From contig CM001633.1 of assembly GCA_000309945.1 (NCBI GenBank), positions 2,142,292 to 2,206,291 of the forward strand: a DNA stretch of 64,000 bases, read 5' to 3'. This DNA is from Leptolyngbyaceae cyanobacterium JSC-12 (GTDB lineage Bacteria > Cyanobacteriota > Cyanobacteriia > Leptolyngbyales > Leptolyngbyaceae). Under the pieces are notes generated by a model. It worked only from the letters and a program-made list of their open reading frames with translations, ran no database searches and was not told the DNA's origin. A program made the position numbers and the translations under genes. Each line of letters opens with the position of its first letter. Position 1 is the first letter of the stretch. Shown here one piece after another: positions 43,814 through 53,330 of this stretch.

Positions 43814-45856
43814 TTACTGCCGTTTTTGTAAAATTTGCAGCAGTTCTAATGTTGTGAAGGGTTTGGATAAAAAACTCTGAAAGCCAATTTTTTGAGCCTG
43901 GGTAATTGCTTCTGTTGAGTTAATGCCGCTCATGGCGATCGCCACCAGGTTGGGATATAAACGTTGTATTACGGGCATAACCGCAAGTCCATCCGTTGAG
44001 GGCATCATCATATCCATCAACACAACCTGAATATCAGTATTATGCTCAGCCAGGAGAGCGATCGCTTCCGCCCCATTCTTCGCGGTCAATACCCGATAGT
44101 TGTAGGTCTCCAGCGTGATTTTCACTGCATCGCAAATCATCGCTTCATCGTCTACAACCAAAATCAGTTCTCCACGCCCTGCTAGCAACTCCATCCCCTC
44201 GTCCACAACCATTGTCTTTGTTTGAATCGCTGGAAGATAAACCTGAAACTGGCTACCCCTGCCAACTTCGCTGTGCACATCCACAAACCCACCGTGACTT
44301 CTAACAATCCCCAATACGGCCGAGAGTCCCAGCCCCGTACCCTTACCAACTTCTTTTGTTGTGAAAAATGGGTCAAAGATTCGCTCCAAAAGATTTTCTG
44401 GAATGCCTGTTCCAGTGTCAGAAATTGTTACTACAACATACGGACCAGGAATTGCTTCCAGATGTAGCCGTGCTTGACTCGCATCTAATTGCTGGTTATC
44501 TGCAGTAATTTCTAAGATTCCCCCATGAGGCATTGCATCTCGTGCGTTCACACACAGATTGACAAAAACCTGATGCAACTGGGTCACATCTCCCAAAATC
44601 GTCCACAAATCAGCAGGAAAGTGCAATCGAATTTCGATCGATTTGGGCATCGTTTGCTCTAGAATTTGCCGAATTTCGGTTAATAGATAATCCACCTGGA
44701 GGGATACCCGTTTGCCTTCTACACCTCGAGCAAATGAGAGGATTTGTTTCACCAGTTCGGCTCCCCGTTTGGCACTGGTTTCTAAGGTTTTGAGCAATTG
44801 CGTATTTTGCTCGCTCATAGTAGGAAATTTTAGTGGCAAGAGCTGCACGACTGCCAAAATGGGTGTGAGAATGTTGTTGAGGTCGTGAGCAATGCCGCTG
44901 GCAAGGGTTCCCAGGCTTTCCATACGCTGAGCACGCAAGAATTGGGCTTCCAACTGTTTTTTCTCTGTAATATCCATGTGGATGCCGATCATCCGTTGCG
45001 GTTTTCCGGTTGCATCTCGAAACAGGCTACTTTTGACGGCAATCCAATGGGTTTCTGCATCGGGATGCAAGATACGAAATTCGGTATCGAGTCCTTGCTG
45101 TTGCTCGATCGCGCACCACAATTCTCGTTCGATGCGGTTCCGATCATCTGGATGAATCGTCTGTACCCAGCGATCGTGGTGTCCGGCAAAACTGCCTGGA
45201 ACCAGCCCATACAAAGCCTCTAACTCGGCTGACCAAGTGACTTGATTTGATTGAATATTCCACTCAAAGGTACCAATTTTTCCCGCTTGTTGCGCCAGTT
45301 CCAGGCGTTCTTGTATTTGCTGGCGTCGCTCCACTTCCTGTTTCAGGCGTTTGTTAGCAGTTTCCAGTTCATGAGTCCGGTCTTGCACACGCAATTCCAA
45401 AATTTCGTTAGCTTCCCGTAAAGCTTCCTGGCTTTGCTTGCGCTGAATAGCATAGCGCAGCGATCGCACCAGCAAATCCTGGTTGATGTTGCGTTTCACC
45501 AGATAATCCTGGGCACCATGCCGCACCGCTTCCACTGCCAGTTCTTCATCGTTCGTGTTGGTGAGGACAACAATGGGTAGACTAGGTGCTTGTTCAATTA
45601 GAGAATCCAGCGATTCAATCCCCTGGCTATCAGGTAGGGTCAAATCCAGCAAAATCAAATCAAAGGATTCTTTATTAAGGTAGGCGATCGCATCCCACAA
45701 GCGCTGAGTGTGAACGAGATCAAACCTTCCAAACAGGGTGCCTTTGAGCAATTCTTGCAGAAAGCGAGCTTCTGCTGGGTTATCTTCCACCAGCAACATA
45801 TGCACGTAGGGATTGCCTACCGATTTGCTGGCGGCAATGTGGCGGTTTCTAACCAA
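43814..45856 (-). CDS. Hybrid histidine kinase: receiver-PAS-HisKA-HATPase-receiver
   Basis: The 680 residues contain an N-terminal receiver (phospho-Asp D71 in LILLDLTLPDSQG), a coiled linker, a PAS/PAC domain (about 185-295, EWNIQSNQVTWSAELEALYG), a HisKA of the HDLNN type (ASGIAHDLNNILTPIL), a HATPase (DTGTGIPENLLERIFDPFF, GKGTGLGLSAV) and a C-terminal receiver (VVLMDMMMPSTDG). Its start overlaps the preceding response regulator by 40 bases; an internal ATG at 45799 (MLLVEDNPAEARF) would remove the overlap and still keep the receiver. It is the last step of the phytochrome cluster and may relay its signal. Soluble. Confidence 0.9.
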   Translation of the reverse strand: MVRNRHIAASKSVGNPYVHMLLVEDNPAEARFLQELLKGTLFGRFDLVHTQRLWDAIAYLNKESFDLILLDLTLPDSQGIESLDSLIEQAPSLPIVVLTNTNDEELAVEAVRHGAQDYLVKRNINQDLLVRSLRYAIQRKQSQEALREANEILELRVQDRTHELETANKRLKQEVERRQQIQERLELAQQAGKIGTFEWNIQSNQVTWSAELEALYGLVPGSFAGHHDRWVQTIHPDDRNRIERELWCAIEQQQGLDTEFRILHPDAETHWIAVKSSLFRDATGKPQRMIGIHMDITEKKQLEAQFLRAQRMESLGTLASGIAHDLNNILTPILAVVQLLPLKFPTMSEQNTQLLKTLETSAKRGAELVKQILSFARGVEGKRVSLQVDYLLTEIRQILEQTMPKSIEIRLHFPADLWTILGDVTQLHQVFVNLCVNARDAMPHGGILEITADNQQLDASQARLHLEAIPGPYVVVTISDTGTGIPENLLERIFDPFFTTKEVGKGTGLGLSAVLGIVRSHGGFVDVHSEVGRGSQFQVYLPAIQTKTMVVDEGMELLAGRGELILVVDDEAMICDAVKITLETYNYRVLTAKNGAEAIALLAEHNTDIQVVLMDMMMPSTDGLAVMPVIQRLYPNLVAIAMSGINSTEAITQAQKIGFQSFLSKPFTTLELLQILQKRQ

Positions 45857-46266
45857 AATTCTTCAATCCCCCGAACAATTTTGAATAACTGAGCTAAATT
45901 TCGTGATTTGGAAATGTAGCAGTTGACGTGTAAATCGTAGCTTTTGAAGATGTCTTCCTCGTTACGTGAGGTCGTCAACACAATAATTGGGATATGCTTG
46001 AGGCGCTCATCTGCTTTGATTTCTGCCAACACTTCCCGTCCATCTTTTTTAGGCAGGTTGAGATCCAGCAGAATCAGGTCTGGATGAAATGCTGTCTCCT
46101 GATCTCTATTCTGCTGTAGATATTCCATGGCTTCCATGCCGTCCCGTGCTACCACCACCTCACACTGAGCCGTTGTGGAGGCTTTGAGCGCTTCCTGGAT
46201 CAGCCGGATATCGCCCCGGTTATCCTCGATCAAAAAGATTGTTTTGTTTCTTCCATCCAGTTGCAT
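45817..46266 (-). CDS. rcp1: Rcp1-type response regulator of the phytochrome
   Basis: The 149-residue single-domain receiver has the acidic pocket FLIEDNRGDIRLIQEAL, phospho-Asp in LILLDLNLPKKDG, Thr/Ser in IVLTTSRNEEDIF and Lys in CYISKSRNL. It resembles Rcp1, the partner of Cph1. There is no output domain. The start ATG lies inside the phytochrome gene (47-base overlap). No later Met is usable, so the overlap is probably real and implies translational coupling. Confidence 0.93.
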   Translation of the reverse strand: MQLDGRNKTIFLIEDNRGDIRLIQEALKASTTAQCEVVVARDGMEAMEYLQQNRDQETAFHPDLILLDLNLPKKDGREVLAEIKADERLKHIPIIVLTTSRNEEDIFKSYDLHVNCYISKSRNLAQLFKIVRGIEEFWLETATLPPANR

Positions 46267-48532
46267 GGCTGCGATCGCGTCCTCCTACAGGAATGGTGAA
46301 ATAGAAGGTTGCGCCATTGCCCGGTTCAGATTCAACCCAGATGCGTCCCCGATGGCATTCAGCAATTTTCTTGCAAATAGCAAGCCCCATACCGGAACCG
46401 GGATATTCGTCGCGGGTGTGTAGGCGCTGGAAGATGACAAAGATACGATCGTGATACTGCGGCGCAATGCCAATGCCGTTGTCTTGAACAGAGAATAGCC
46501 AGGCATCATCCTGCCGTTGTACACCGATATGAATCCGGGGTGGCTCATCTTTTTTCTGGAATTTGATGGCATTGCCAATCAAGTTCTGGAACAACTGCAT
46601 CAGTTGTGTCCCATCCGCCACGATTGTGGGCATTGGGTCGTAGGTAATCACCGCTTCTGTTTCGGCAATGCGTCCGCGGAGATTATTGAGTGCCTGGTTG
46701 AGCGCCCTCTCCACCTCTGTTAATTCCCACTCAATCCCTTTCAGGTCTACCTTCGAGTAGGCCAACACATCATCTATCAGGGTTTGCATCAGGCTGACCC
46801 CTTCCACAGCAAAGTCTATAAATTCGCTGGCATCCTGATCGAGGCGATCGTGATAGCGCATTTCTAGCAATTGCACATAATTCGCTACCTGGTTCAAAGG
46901 TTCTTGCAGGTCATGAGAAGCAACATAGGCAAACTTCTTCAACTCTGCGTTCGATCGCTCCAGATCTTGAGCCAGCAATGCCAATTCTTCTGCCTGACGC
47001 AACACAATATTGACAATTGCTTTCCGCAACTCCAACGAAGCCTGAACTTCCACAGGCTTCCACGGCAACGACTTCAACCGCACCGTCTCCTTCCATGAAC
47101 TGAACGATTTGCGGGGGCAGAGCCGCGCCTGATTGTCAGATTTTTTCAACTCATAGGCATGGTTTGGGTCGCCCCCCCAATTTACCGTTTGGATTACTTC
47201 TGGACGGAACCACAGCACATAACTACGTTTGGAAATGGGAATCGCCAACAGTCCACTGGCAACTTCCGTATAACGCTGAGCATCGGAGTAGATTAACGGC
47301 AGCGAGTCAGTGTAAAACACCTCGTCTTTCACGGTTTTCGCCAGCCATTGCAGCAGATAGTTCAATTCCTCCTCAGACGGGGTGCGTCCAATCGTCGTCC
47401 ATTTGCCATTGAGACACACAGCCGCGCCTGTCGCTTCGGTTAAATCCAGCAAGTTTGGCTCATACTGAGTTAACCCATCCACAAAGTTGTCTGCTTCAGA
47501 CATTTGCCCAATTAATGCGGATTGTACTCGCGCCAGCATGGTGCGATAGCTATAATCGGCAGCTTCTTCCCGTGTGGAAATTTCAGCAAAAATCACCCGT
47601 CCTAAAAATTCGCAGGCTTTCCGCAATTCGTAGGGGACATACTTGGGGGTGCGATGGTGACAGGCAATCAACCCCCACAGCTTTTGATCTTTCATTAACG
47701 AAATGGTGAGAGACGCACTCACACCCATGTTGTGCAAATACTCTAGATGGCAGGAGAAGGGACTGCGGAGAATTGAGAGGGTGAGGTCAACAGGTTGATG
47801 TGTTAGGGGGTTTGTGGCTGGAAACAACTCTACGGGTTCGGCATAAGCGTCCGGAATTACACGAATCCAGTTGGAGACGAACATTTTGCGAGCGGGTTGA
47901 GGAATGTCAGATTCTGGGAAGTGCAGCCCCAGGTAAGATTCCATCTCATCTAGCTTTTCCTCAGCAAGGACTTCGCCGTGTCCGTCGTTATCAAATTTGT
48001 AAAGCATGACGCGATCAAACCCGGTGACATTGCGAACTTCTTGCACAATAATTTGACAAAAATCTCTCAGGCTTGAGGTCGCTTCAAGCTGGTTAATTGA
48101 CGCTTTAGCAAGATGATAAAAACTCAGAAATGGAATATTTTCTTGAGTCAGAGCAGGCTCAAGTTCCAATACTAAAAAACCATCAGCACTGCGATGAAAA
48201 ACCGCATCAAATACCTGATAATCATCACCTTTGCGCCGCACCCAAATTTTGGTAGGGTTGATTAAATCTAAGTTGTTGTAAGCTAACCCTGCCTGCAGGC
48301 GATCAAACTGGAAGGGGTCCAGAATACTATCGAGCGATCGCCCCAAAAGCTGCTCAGCCACAATACCGAGAGCAGTCGAGGAATTACGGCTAACTTGGAG
48401 AATCGTCAAATCAGATTCTTGCAAGATCAGTACCACTCCATGCGGCTGAATTTGGGTCAGCACATGAATAGACGGCTGCTTCAGACTCGTTAAATTAATT
48501 TCCTGCATCCCCAGATTTATCTCTACCATCAT
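46220..48532 (-). CDS. cph1: Cph1-type cyanobacterial phytochrome histidine kinase
   Basis: The 770-residue photoreceptor has the order PAS (about 20-125), GAF (about 150-320), PHY (about 335-510), HisKA and HATPase. The bilin-binding cysteine is C261 in SPFSCHLEYLHNMG, aligned with the Cph1 GAF cysteine. No Cys precedes the PAS domain, which argues against a bacteriophytochrome. The DIP motif is at 209-211 (ESDIPQPAR), the PHY-tongue PRxSF at 473-477, the phospho-acceptor H540 in ASHDLQEPL, and the ATP-binding DNGIGI and GSGMGLAI follow. It should be a red/far-red switch using phycocyanobilin. Two further genes follow with overlapping ends, and another regulator lies upstream at 48978. Confidence 0.95.
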   Translation of the reverse strand: MMVEINLGMQEINLTSLKQPSIHVLTQIQPHGVVLILQESDLTILQVSRNSSTALGIVAEQLLGRSLDSILDPFQFDRLQAGLAYNNLDLINPTKIWVRRKGDDYQVFDAVFHRSADGFLVLELEPALTQENIPFLSFYHLAKASINQLEATSSLRDFCQIIVQEVRNVTGFDRVMLYKFDNDGHGEVLAEEKLDEMESYLGLHFPESDIPQPARKMFVSNWIRVIPDAYAEPVELFPATNPLTHQPVDLTLSILRSPFSCHLEYLHNMGVSASLTISLMKDQKLWGLIACHHRTPKYVPYELRKACEFLGRVIFAEISTREEAADYSYRTMLARVQSALIGQMSEADNFVDGLTQYEPNLLDLTEATGAAVCLNGKWTTIGRTPSEEELNYLLQWLAKTVKDEVFYTDSLPLIYSDAQRYTEVASGLLAIPISKRSYVLWFRPEVIQTVNWGGDPNHAYELKKSDNQARLCPRKSFSSWKETVRLKSLPWKPVEVQASLELRKAIVNIVLRQAEELALLAQDLERSNAELKKFAYVASHDLQEPLNQVANYVQLLEMRYHDRLDQDASEFIDFAVEGVSLMQTLIDDVLAYSKVDLKGIEWELTEVERALNQALNNLRGRIAETEAVITYDPMPTIVADGTQLMQLFQNLIGNAIKFQKKDEPPRIHIGVQRQDDAWLFSVQDNGIGIAPQYHDRIFVIFQRLHTRDEYPGSGMGLAICKKIAECHRGRIWVESEPGNGATFYFTIPVGGRDRSHATGWKKQNNLFDRG

Positions 48533-48977
48533 CTCCCTCCAGACTTAGACAATATTCAACCTTTATTCCGCCAACCGCTTATTTTTATCCTCGTGAATTA
48601 ATTCAAAGAACAAAACTCTTATGAAATCAACAAAGTCATCAATCTGATGAACTAGAATCCCTATCTGTTGCTTATGGAAGAGACAGCAACCTGACCCAAT
48701 TAAATTTAGGACTCCATTGAATTCAGAATCTTTAGCACGCTAAATAAGTAGAATTATCTTGCTGATTTTTAGCGCTTATTTTAAGCTTCCGATTTTAGCC
48801 CTCAGTCAGCAGGATAACGCAGAAAAAGATGGCAAGTGGAAGAAGAATTCTTAAATAAACCAGAAGGTTTTCTAACAAAAGGAAATTCGACTTATTTAGA
48901 CATAAAAAGTACTTAAACAACCTATTTAAAGACAAATTATTGAATTTGTTTATTAAAGTTTTTGCGTTGATGAGTAT
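48533..48977. other. Intergenic region upstream of the phytochrome gene
   Basis: These 445 AT-rich bases lie between the phytochrome start and the stop of the upstream response regulator, both on the minus strand. They are long enough for an independent promoter. I see no hairpin with a T-run and no small ORF. Confidence 0.4.
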
Positions 48978-49445
48978 CTACTCTGTTGGCAACGTTACAA
49001 TCCCTAACCAAAACTCTTGAATGCGTTTAACAATTTGAACTAATGGTTCTATTTCATGGGATTTGATGACATAGCAATTTCCTTGCAGAGTATAGCTTTT
49101 AACTACATCATCTTCATTGGTTGAACTCGTGAGCACTACCACAGGAATTCGCCGCAAATTAGCATCTGCTTTTATTTCCGCTAGCACTTCTCTGCCATCT
49201 TTCCCTGGCAAGTTTAAGTCCAGTAGTACTAAATCAGGGCGATCAGCATTCTCATATTTGCCATCACGGCGCAAAAAGAGCATTGCCTCATTGCCATCTG
49301 CGATCGCAATCACCCGATGATTGCCTGTGCTTTCACTTAACACTGTTTGGATCAGCCGAAGATGGGCAGGATTATTTTCAACTACCAAAATCAATCGTTC
49401 TACTGCAAGTTCTTCCATGCCCATTCCCCAAAATGAACTATTCAA
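48978..49445 (-). CDS. Single-domain response regulator (Rcp-like)
   Basis: The 155-residue receiver resembles the Rcp1-type regulator at 45817 over its whole length: LVLLDLNLPGKDGREVLAEI with the phospho-Asp, VVVLTSSTNEDDVVKSY and CYVIKSHEI. The acidic pair at the first pocket reads VVENNPAHLRL, so the second acidic residue is Asn, which may weaken metal binding. A start at the Met at residue 10 (49418) is also plausible. It is probably a second output partner of the downstream phytochrome. Confidence 0.9.
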   Translation of the reverse strand: MNSSFWGMGMEELAVERLILVVENNPAHLRLIQTVLSESTGNHRVIAIADGNEAMLFLRRDGKYENADRPDLVLLDLNLPGKDGREVLAEIKADANLRRIPVVVLTSSTNEDDVVKSYTLQGNCYVIKSHEIEPLVQIVKRIQEFWLGIVTLPTE

Positions 49446-49755
49446 ATCCTACAGAACATTCCTGGCAGAAGCGGCGCGATCGCGATACTCCCGTATGACT
49501 CTGCCAAACCTGTCTGCTTTAGAAATAAACCTGTGAATTTTTGAAGAAGAAGTACGCTATTCGTTGCAAATTCGCTCAAATTCCTTGTGGAAAGGCACTA
49601 CAGGCGTTAGCATTGATTCAGCACTTTTCCCAACTGGGAAGAGTGATGTTGAATTCTGCCATTTCCATGGACACAAGTCCATTACCAGACAGTAGAAGCC
49701 TCCCGTAGCCTAGCGAACTTCGTCTCCCAGCGCGCGGGAGATTGAGGAGAACGCA
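49446..49755. other. Intergenic region upstream of mgtE
   Basis: The 310 bases hold the divergent promoters of the response regulator and mgtE. A GC-rich palindrome CTCCCAGCGCGCGGGAG lies at 49724-49740, just before a good ribosome-binding site (GAGGAG) 7 bases from the mgtE ATG. It could mask the start or act as an operator; I do not recognise a magnesium riboswitch. Confidence 0.5.
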
Positions 49756-51102
49756 ATGCTAACCCAGGAAGGACGTGCCTCTCTGTCGGAAATTTCCGAC
49801 TGGAATCGGCTAAAGCTTGAGTTGAATGATTTGCCTGCAATCGATGTGGGCGATTTTATTGTGGACTTGCCGCCAGAGCGACGGGCAATCGCATTCCGTC
49901 TGCTTAACAAAGATCAAGCCACAGATGTCTTTGAATATTTACCACTAGAAGTGCGAGAAGAACTGATTGGTTCTCTGCACGCGGCACAGGTGCGTCATCT
50001 GATTGAAGATATGCGCCCGGACGATCGCGCCGAGCTATTTGATGAATTGCCCGCAGGTGTGGTGCGGCGCTTGATTCAAAACCTCAGCCCAGAGGAGCGG
50101 CAGGCAACTGCGACGATTCTTGGCTATCCCGAAGGCACCGCTGGACGGATTATGACCACTGAGTATGTGCGGTTGCGGCAGGGGTTAACTGTAGCAGAAG
50201 CCCTGAGCAAAATTCGCCTGGATGACCAAGACAAGGAAACGATCTACTATGCCTACGTTACTGACAATAACCGCAAGCTGGTGCAGGTGGTTTCGTTGCG
50301 GCAACTGTTATTCTCTTTGCCAAATGCGTTGATTGGCGATATTGCCAGCGATCGCGTGATCAAGGTTTATACGGAAACACCCCAGGAAGAAACAGCGCAA
50401 CTCCTAAAGCGTTATGACCTGTTGGCAGTGCCCGTTGTTGATAGAGAAGAGCGTCTTGTTGGCATCGTTACAATTGATGATGTCGTGGATGTTCTAGAAG
50501 AAGCGGCTACCGAAGATATCCAAAAGCTGGCGGGCGGTGGAGGAGATGAATCTTCGCTATCCCCTCCGATTGCCAAGCTGCGAAATCGCTTACCCTGGCT
50601 GTTAGCAATCATGGCATTGTACATTGGAGCCTCCAGTGCGATCGCTCCCTTCCAAAATGTGATTGCGACGGTACCCGTATTAGCGGTGATTATGCCCATT
50701 TTCTCCAACACAGGTGGGACAGTCGGAATTCAAGCTCTGACGGTTACGATTCGCTCCTTGGGGATAGGGGAAGTTACCTCAGAAGATACGGTGAGGATTC
50801 TGCGTAAAGAATTGATGGCAGGGGTGGGCACCGCTATCGCCCTGGGCGTGACGATGGTGCTCCTGTCGCTGATTTGGACTTCGCCGCATGAACGCTGGGT
50901 GTGTTTATTGGCAGGAGGGGTAATGGCCACCAACACAATAGTTGCTGTGACATTGGGCACTATTTTGCCAATGGCGCTCAAGCACTTAAAACTTGATCCA
51001 GCCTTGATTAGTGGACCATTGCTCACCACGACTCTGGATACCGTTGGGTTTCTGACGTTCCTATCCCTCACCTCCCTGATGCTCAACTTTGTAGGAGCGT
51101 GA
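49756..51102 (+). CDS. mgtE: Magnesium transporter MgtE
   Basis: The 448 residues give the classic order: MgtE N-terminal helical domain (about 10-130, DRAELFDELPAGVVRRLIQNL), two CBS domains (about 135-260, GRIMTTEYVRLRQGLTVAEAL and VPVVDREERLVGIVTIDDVV) and five C-terminal transmembrane helices with the pore region PIFSNTGGTVGIQALTVTIR. The cytoplasmic domains sense magnesium and gate the channel. Ribosome-binding site GAGGAG before the ATG. Monocistronic. Confidence 0.96.
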   Translation: MLTQEGRASLSEISDWNRLKLELNDLPAIDVGDFIVDLPPERRAIAFRLLNKDQATDVFEYLPLEVREELIGSLHAAQVRHLIEDMRPDDRAELFDELPAGVVRRLIQNLSPEERQATATILGYPEGTAGRIMTTEYVRLRQGLTVAEALSKIRLDDQDKETIYYAYVTDNNRKLVQVVSLRQLLFSLPNALIGDIASDRVIKVYTETPQEETAQLLKRYDLLAVPVVDREERLVGIVTIDDVVDVLEEAATEDIQKLAGGGGDESSLSPPIAKLRNRLPWLLAIMALYIGASSAIAPFQNVIATVPVLAVIMPIFSNTGGTVGIQALTVTIRSLGIGEVTSEDTVRILRKELMAGVGTAIALGVTMVLLSLIWTSPHERWVCLLAGGVMATNTIVAVTLGTILPMALKHLKLDPALISGPLLTTTLDTVGFLTFLSLTSLMLNFVGA

Positions 51103-51147
51103 TTTGTAGGGGCGTGAATGAGCGTGCAAGAACTATCACCTTACTTG

Positions 51148-52158
51148 TTACTTGTATTGCACTCGTGGATCGATGGCGGCGTAGGAAAGATCAACTAGAA
51201 GATTAATTAGGACAAATGCGATCGCCACAAACACTACACCGCCCTGTACCACGGGATAGTCTCGCTCTAAGATGCCTTGATAGATCCAGGAGCCAATTCC
51301 GGGCCATGCAAAAATCGTTTCAGTCAAAATTGCCCCACCCAAGAGTGTGCCAAATTGCAGCCCAGTCATTGTACTAACAGGCAACAAGGCATTTTTGAAG
51401 GCGTGTCGGCAAATCACCCAAAACTCTGGCAAGCCCTTAGCTCTTGCTGTTCGCACGTAGTCTTGCGACAGAACCTCTAGCATTGAACTGCGGGTAATTC
51501 GGGCAAGAATCGCAAGGGGAATGGTACCCAAAGTGAAGGCTGGCAAAATCAGATGAGAAAGCACATCCAGTAAGGCAGTCCCATTTAGCCGCAGGATGGC
51601 ATCCAATATGTAAAACCCCGTGATTGGCTGAAACGATAAACCAGCATCCACACTGATACGTCCGCTGGGAGGTAACCATTGCAGATTTACGGCAAAGCAG
51701 TAAATCAATAACAAGCCCAACCAATACACGGGTAAGGAGACCCCCAGCAATGAGCCTGTCATAGTCAGATTATCCAGCCAGCTATTTTTGCAAGTAGCAG
51801 CGATGATTCCTGCTGGAATTCCCAGGATTAGAGCAACTAGCATGGCTGCTATCGCTAACTCAAATGTTGCCGGATACCGAATTCTCAGTTCATCCAGCAC
51901 TGGAATACCGCTAATAATGCTATTTCCGAAATTCAACTGCACCAAGTTACTGAGAAAGACCAGATATTGAATGACAAGCGGTTGATCAAGTCCTAACTGA
52001 GTCCGTAATGCCATGACTTGCTCTGGAGTTGCCCGCTCTCCCAGCAACACTACAACTGGGTCACCAGGAATCAAGTGCAGAAACCCAAAAACCAGGAAGG
52101 TAATTCCCAACAAGACTGGTAACAGACTTAGCGATCGCCGAACAATGTAAGAACCCAT
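51148..52158 (-). CDS. DppB-type ABC transporter permease (second copy)
   Basis: This inner-membrane permease has about six helices. Family features are LHLIPGDPVVVLLGERATPE near the N-terminus and the coupling loop YVRTARAKGLPEFWVICRHA, ending in DLSYAAIDPRVQY. I use the ATG at 52158 (MGSYIVRRSLSLLPVLLG, 336 residues), because the 21 residues of the longer frame to 52221 do not fit. It is homologous to the DppB at 14864 but clearly diverged, so it is not a recent duplication. No partner subunits are nearby. Confidence 0.92.
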   Translation of the reverse strand: MGSYIVRRSLSLLPVLLGITFLVFGFLHLIPGDPVVVLLGERATPEQVMALRTQLGLDQPLVIQYLVFLSNLVQLNFGNSIISGIPVLDELRIRYPATFELAIAAMLVALILGIPAGIIAATCKNSWLDNLTMTGSLLGVSLPVYWLGLLLIYCFAVNLQWLPPSGRISVDAGLSFQPITGFYILDAILRLNGTALLDVLSHLILPAFTLGTIPLAILARITRSSMLEVLSQDYVRTARAKGLPEFWVICRHAFKNALLPVSTMTGLQFGTLLGGAILTETIFAWPGIGSWIYQGILERDYPVVQGGVVFVAIAFVLINLLVDLSYAAIDPRVQYK

Positions 52159-52242
52159 GCAAGAAAGTGAACACCAATTAGAGAAACATCGGATTCGGTT
52201 GCAACGACCTTCTCCAGACAAGCTAAACTAATACAATGACCA

Positions 52243-52327
52243 GGAGAGGTGGCAGAGTGGTCGAATGCACTCGACTTGAAATCGAGAGATTGGAGACAAT
52301 CCGAGGGTTCGAATCCCTCCCTCTCCG
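52243..52327 (+). tRNA. tRNA-Ser (UGA)
   Basis: The acceptor GGAGAGG pairs with CCTCTCC. The anticodon arm CTCGA-CTTGAAA-TCGAG gives anticodon TGA. A long variable arm (GATTGGAGACAATC) and T arm GAGGG-TTCGAAT-CCCTC follow, with discriminator G; class II as expected for serine. No CCA is encoded. It reads UCA and related serine codons. Confidence 0.97.
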
Positions 52328-52385
52328 TCCCCCGCAAAAAATCTTAGAGCAAAAAAATAAAAGGACATCCTGGCGCTCAATTGCA

Positions 52386-53330
52386 CTATTGATAAGCTTG
52401 AGTTGCTTTGAGCATATGATAAGTGGTCAAAAGTTGAGTAATGGCTAGCGGAAAGCTTTGTAACGTCTCACCTGTTGTCCCTGTGACTTTCCCTAACTCT
52501 GGGTTCATTTCCCGATTGCACATTGCCATCAAGTTAGGAATATCGCCACAGATAAAATGTTCCAATTCCATAACTTGTTGTTCTGTCGCGTGCCCGTCTA
52601 CCTCCAACACATCTACCGGCTTGCCCATATCCCGCCCTAGCCCCAAGCGAATTGCTGCTTTTGAATAGGAGTTTGTATCACAGGTGACTACTTGCGTTAG
52701 ATCGGGATGGGGAATATTGGGTCGCAGAATAAGCCGCACATTCAAGTGATTACTTCCTTCATCCGGCTGATCCGGAGGCGGATAAAACGTTACCACCATA
52801 TCTGCCCACTGCCGTTGCGGACGAATGAATTGTTCAGAATCAGGTTCGCGCTTCTGCATTTCAGCCAACACCTGCTCCTCAGTATACCCCCGCTTTTGAG
52901 TATCTCGCTTGATCTTCCATTGAGCGCGAAGATCTTCAGGGGGTGCCAGATACACCTTAACGTCGTAACAATCGCGCGCCCCTCGGGTTGAATACCCCAA
53001 CAACCCTTCCACCACTACAAACTTGTTGGGTTTGATATATTCCGGCGCTTCAAATGTACCCGTTTTGTGGCTGTAAATTGGCTTGAGAATTGGTTGCCCA
53101 GTTCTCAATAGCGAAAGATGCTGCTGCATAATGTCCAGATAGTTACAGTCAGGATGCAAGGCAGTAATGCCAAGCTCTGCCCGCTGCTTGCGATCGTAGC
53201 GGTGATAGTCATCTGTGCAAATCACCGTCACGTTTTCTGGACCTAAGATTTGAGCAATTCCCCGCGTTAGTGTTGTCTTCCCAGCAGCACTATCTCCGAC
53301 AATACCTAGAATAATCGGGCGATAAGACAT
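52386..53330 (-). CDS. Phosphoribulokinase/uridine kinase family paralogue
   Basis: The 314-residue P-loop kinase (GIVGDSAAGKTTLTRGIA) is clearly related to the PRK at 56341: both have VICxDDYHxxDRKQR, HETG/HKTG and VVEGLL/VIEGLH blocks. It differs in key places. The first regulatory Cys (C19 of PRK) is Ala15, while the second, C38, is kept. The C-terminal half diverges. It may be a second PRK-type enzyme or phosphorylate another sugar or nucleoside. Cyanobacterial genomes often annotate such paralogues as PRK. Confidence 0.85.
   Translation of the reverse strand: MSYRPIILGIVGDSAAGKTTLTRGIAQILGPENVTVICTDDYHRYDRKQRAELGITALHPDCNYLDIMQQHLSLLRTGQPILKPIYSHKTGTFEAPEYIKPNKFVVVEGLLGYSTRGARDCYDVKVYLAPPEDLRAQWKIKRDTQKRGYTEEQVLAEMQKREPDSEQFIRPQRQWADMVVTFYPPPDQPDEGSNHLNVRLILRPNIPHPDLTQVVTCDTNSYSKAAIRLGLGRDMGKPVDVLEVDGHATEQQVMELEHFICGDIPNLMAMCNREMNPELGKVTGTTGETLQSFPLAITQLLTTYHMLKATQAYQ

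Noticed and set aside
49446-49755. Magnesium riboswitch upstream of mgtE
   Set aside because: I could not recognise the conserved M-box helices; only a short palindrome is present.
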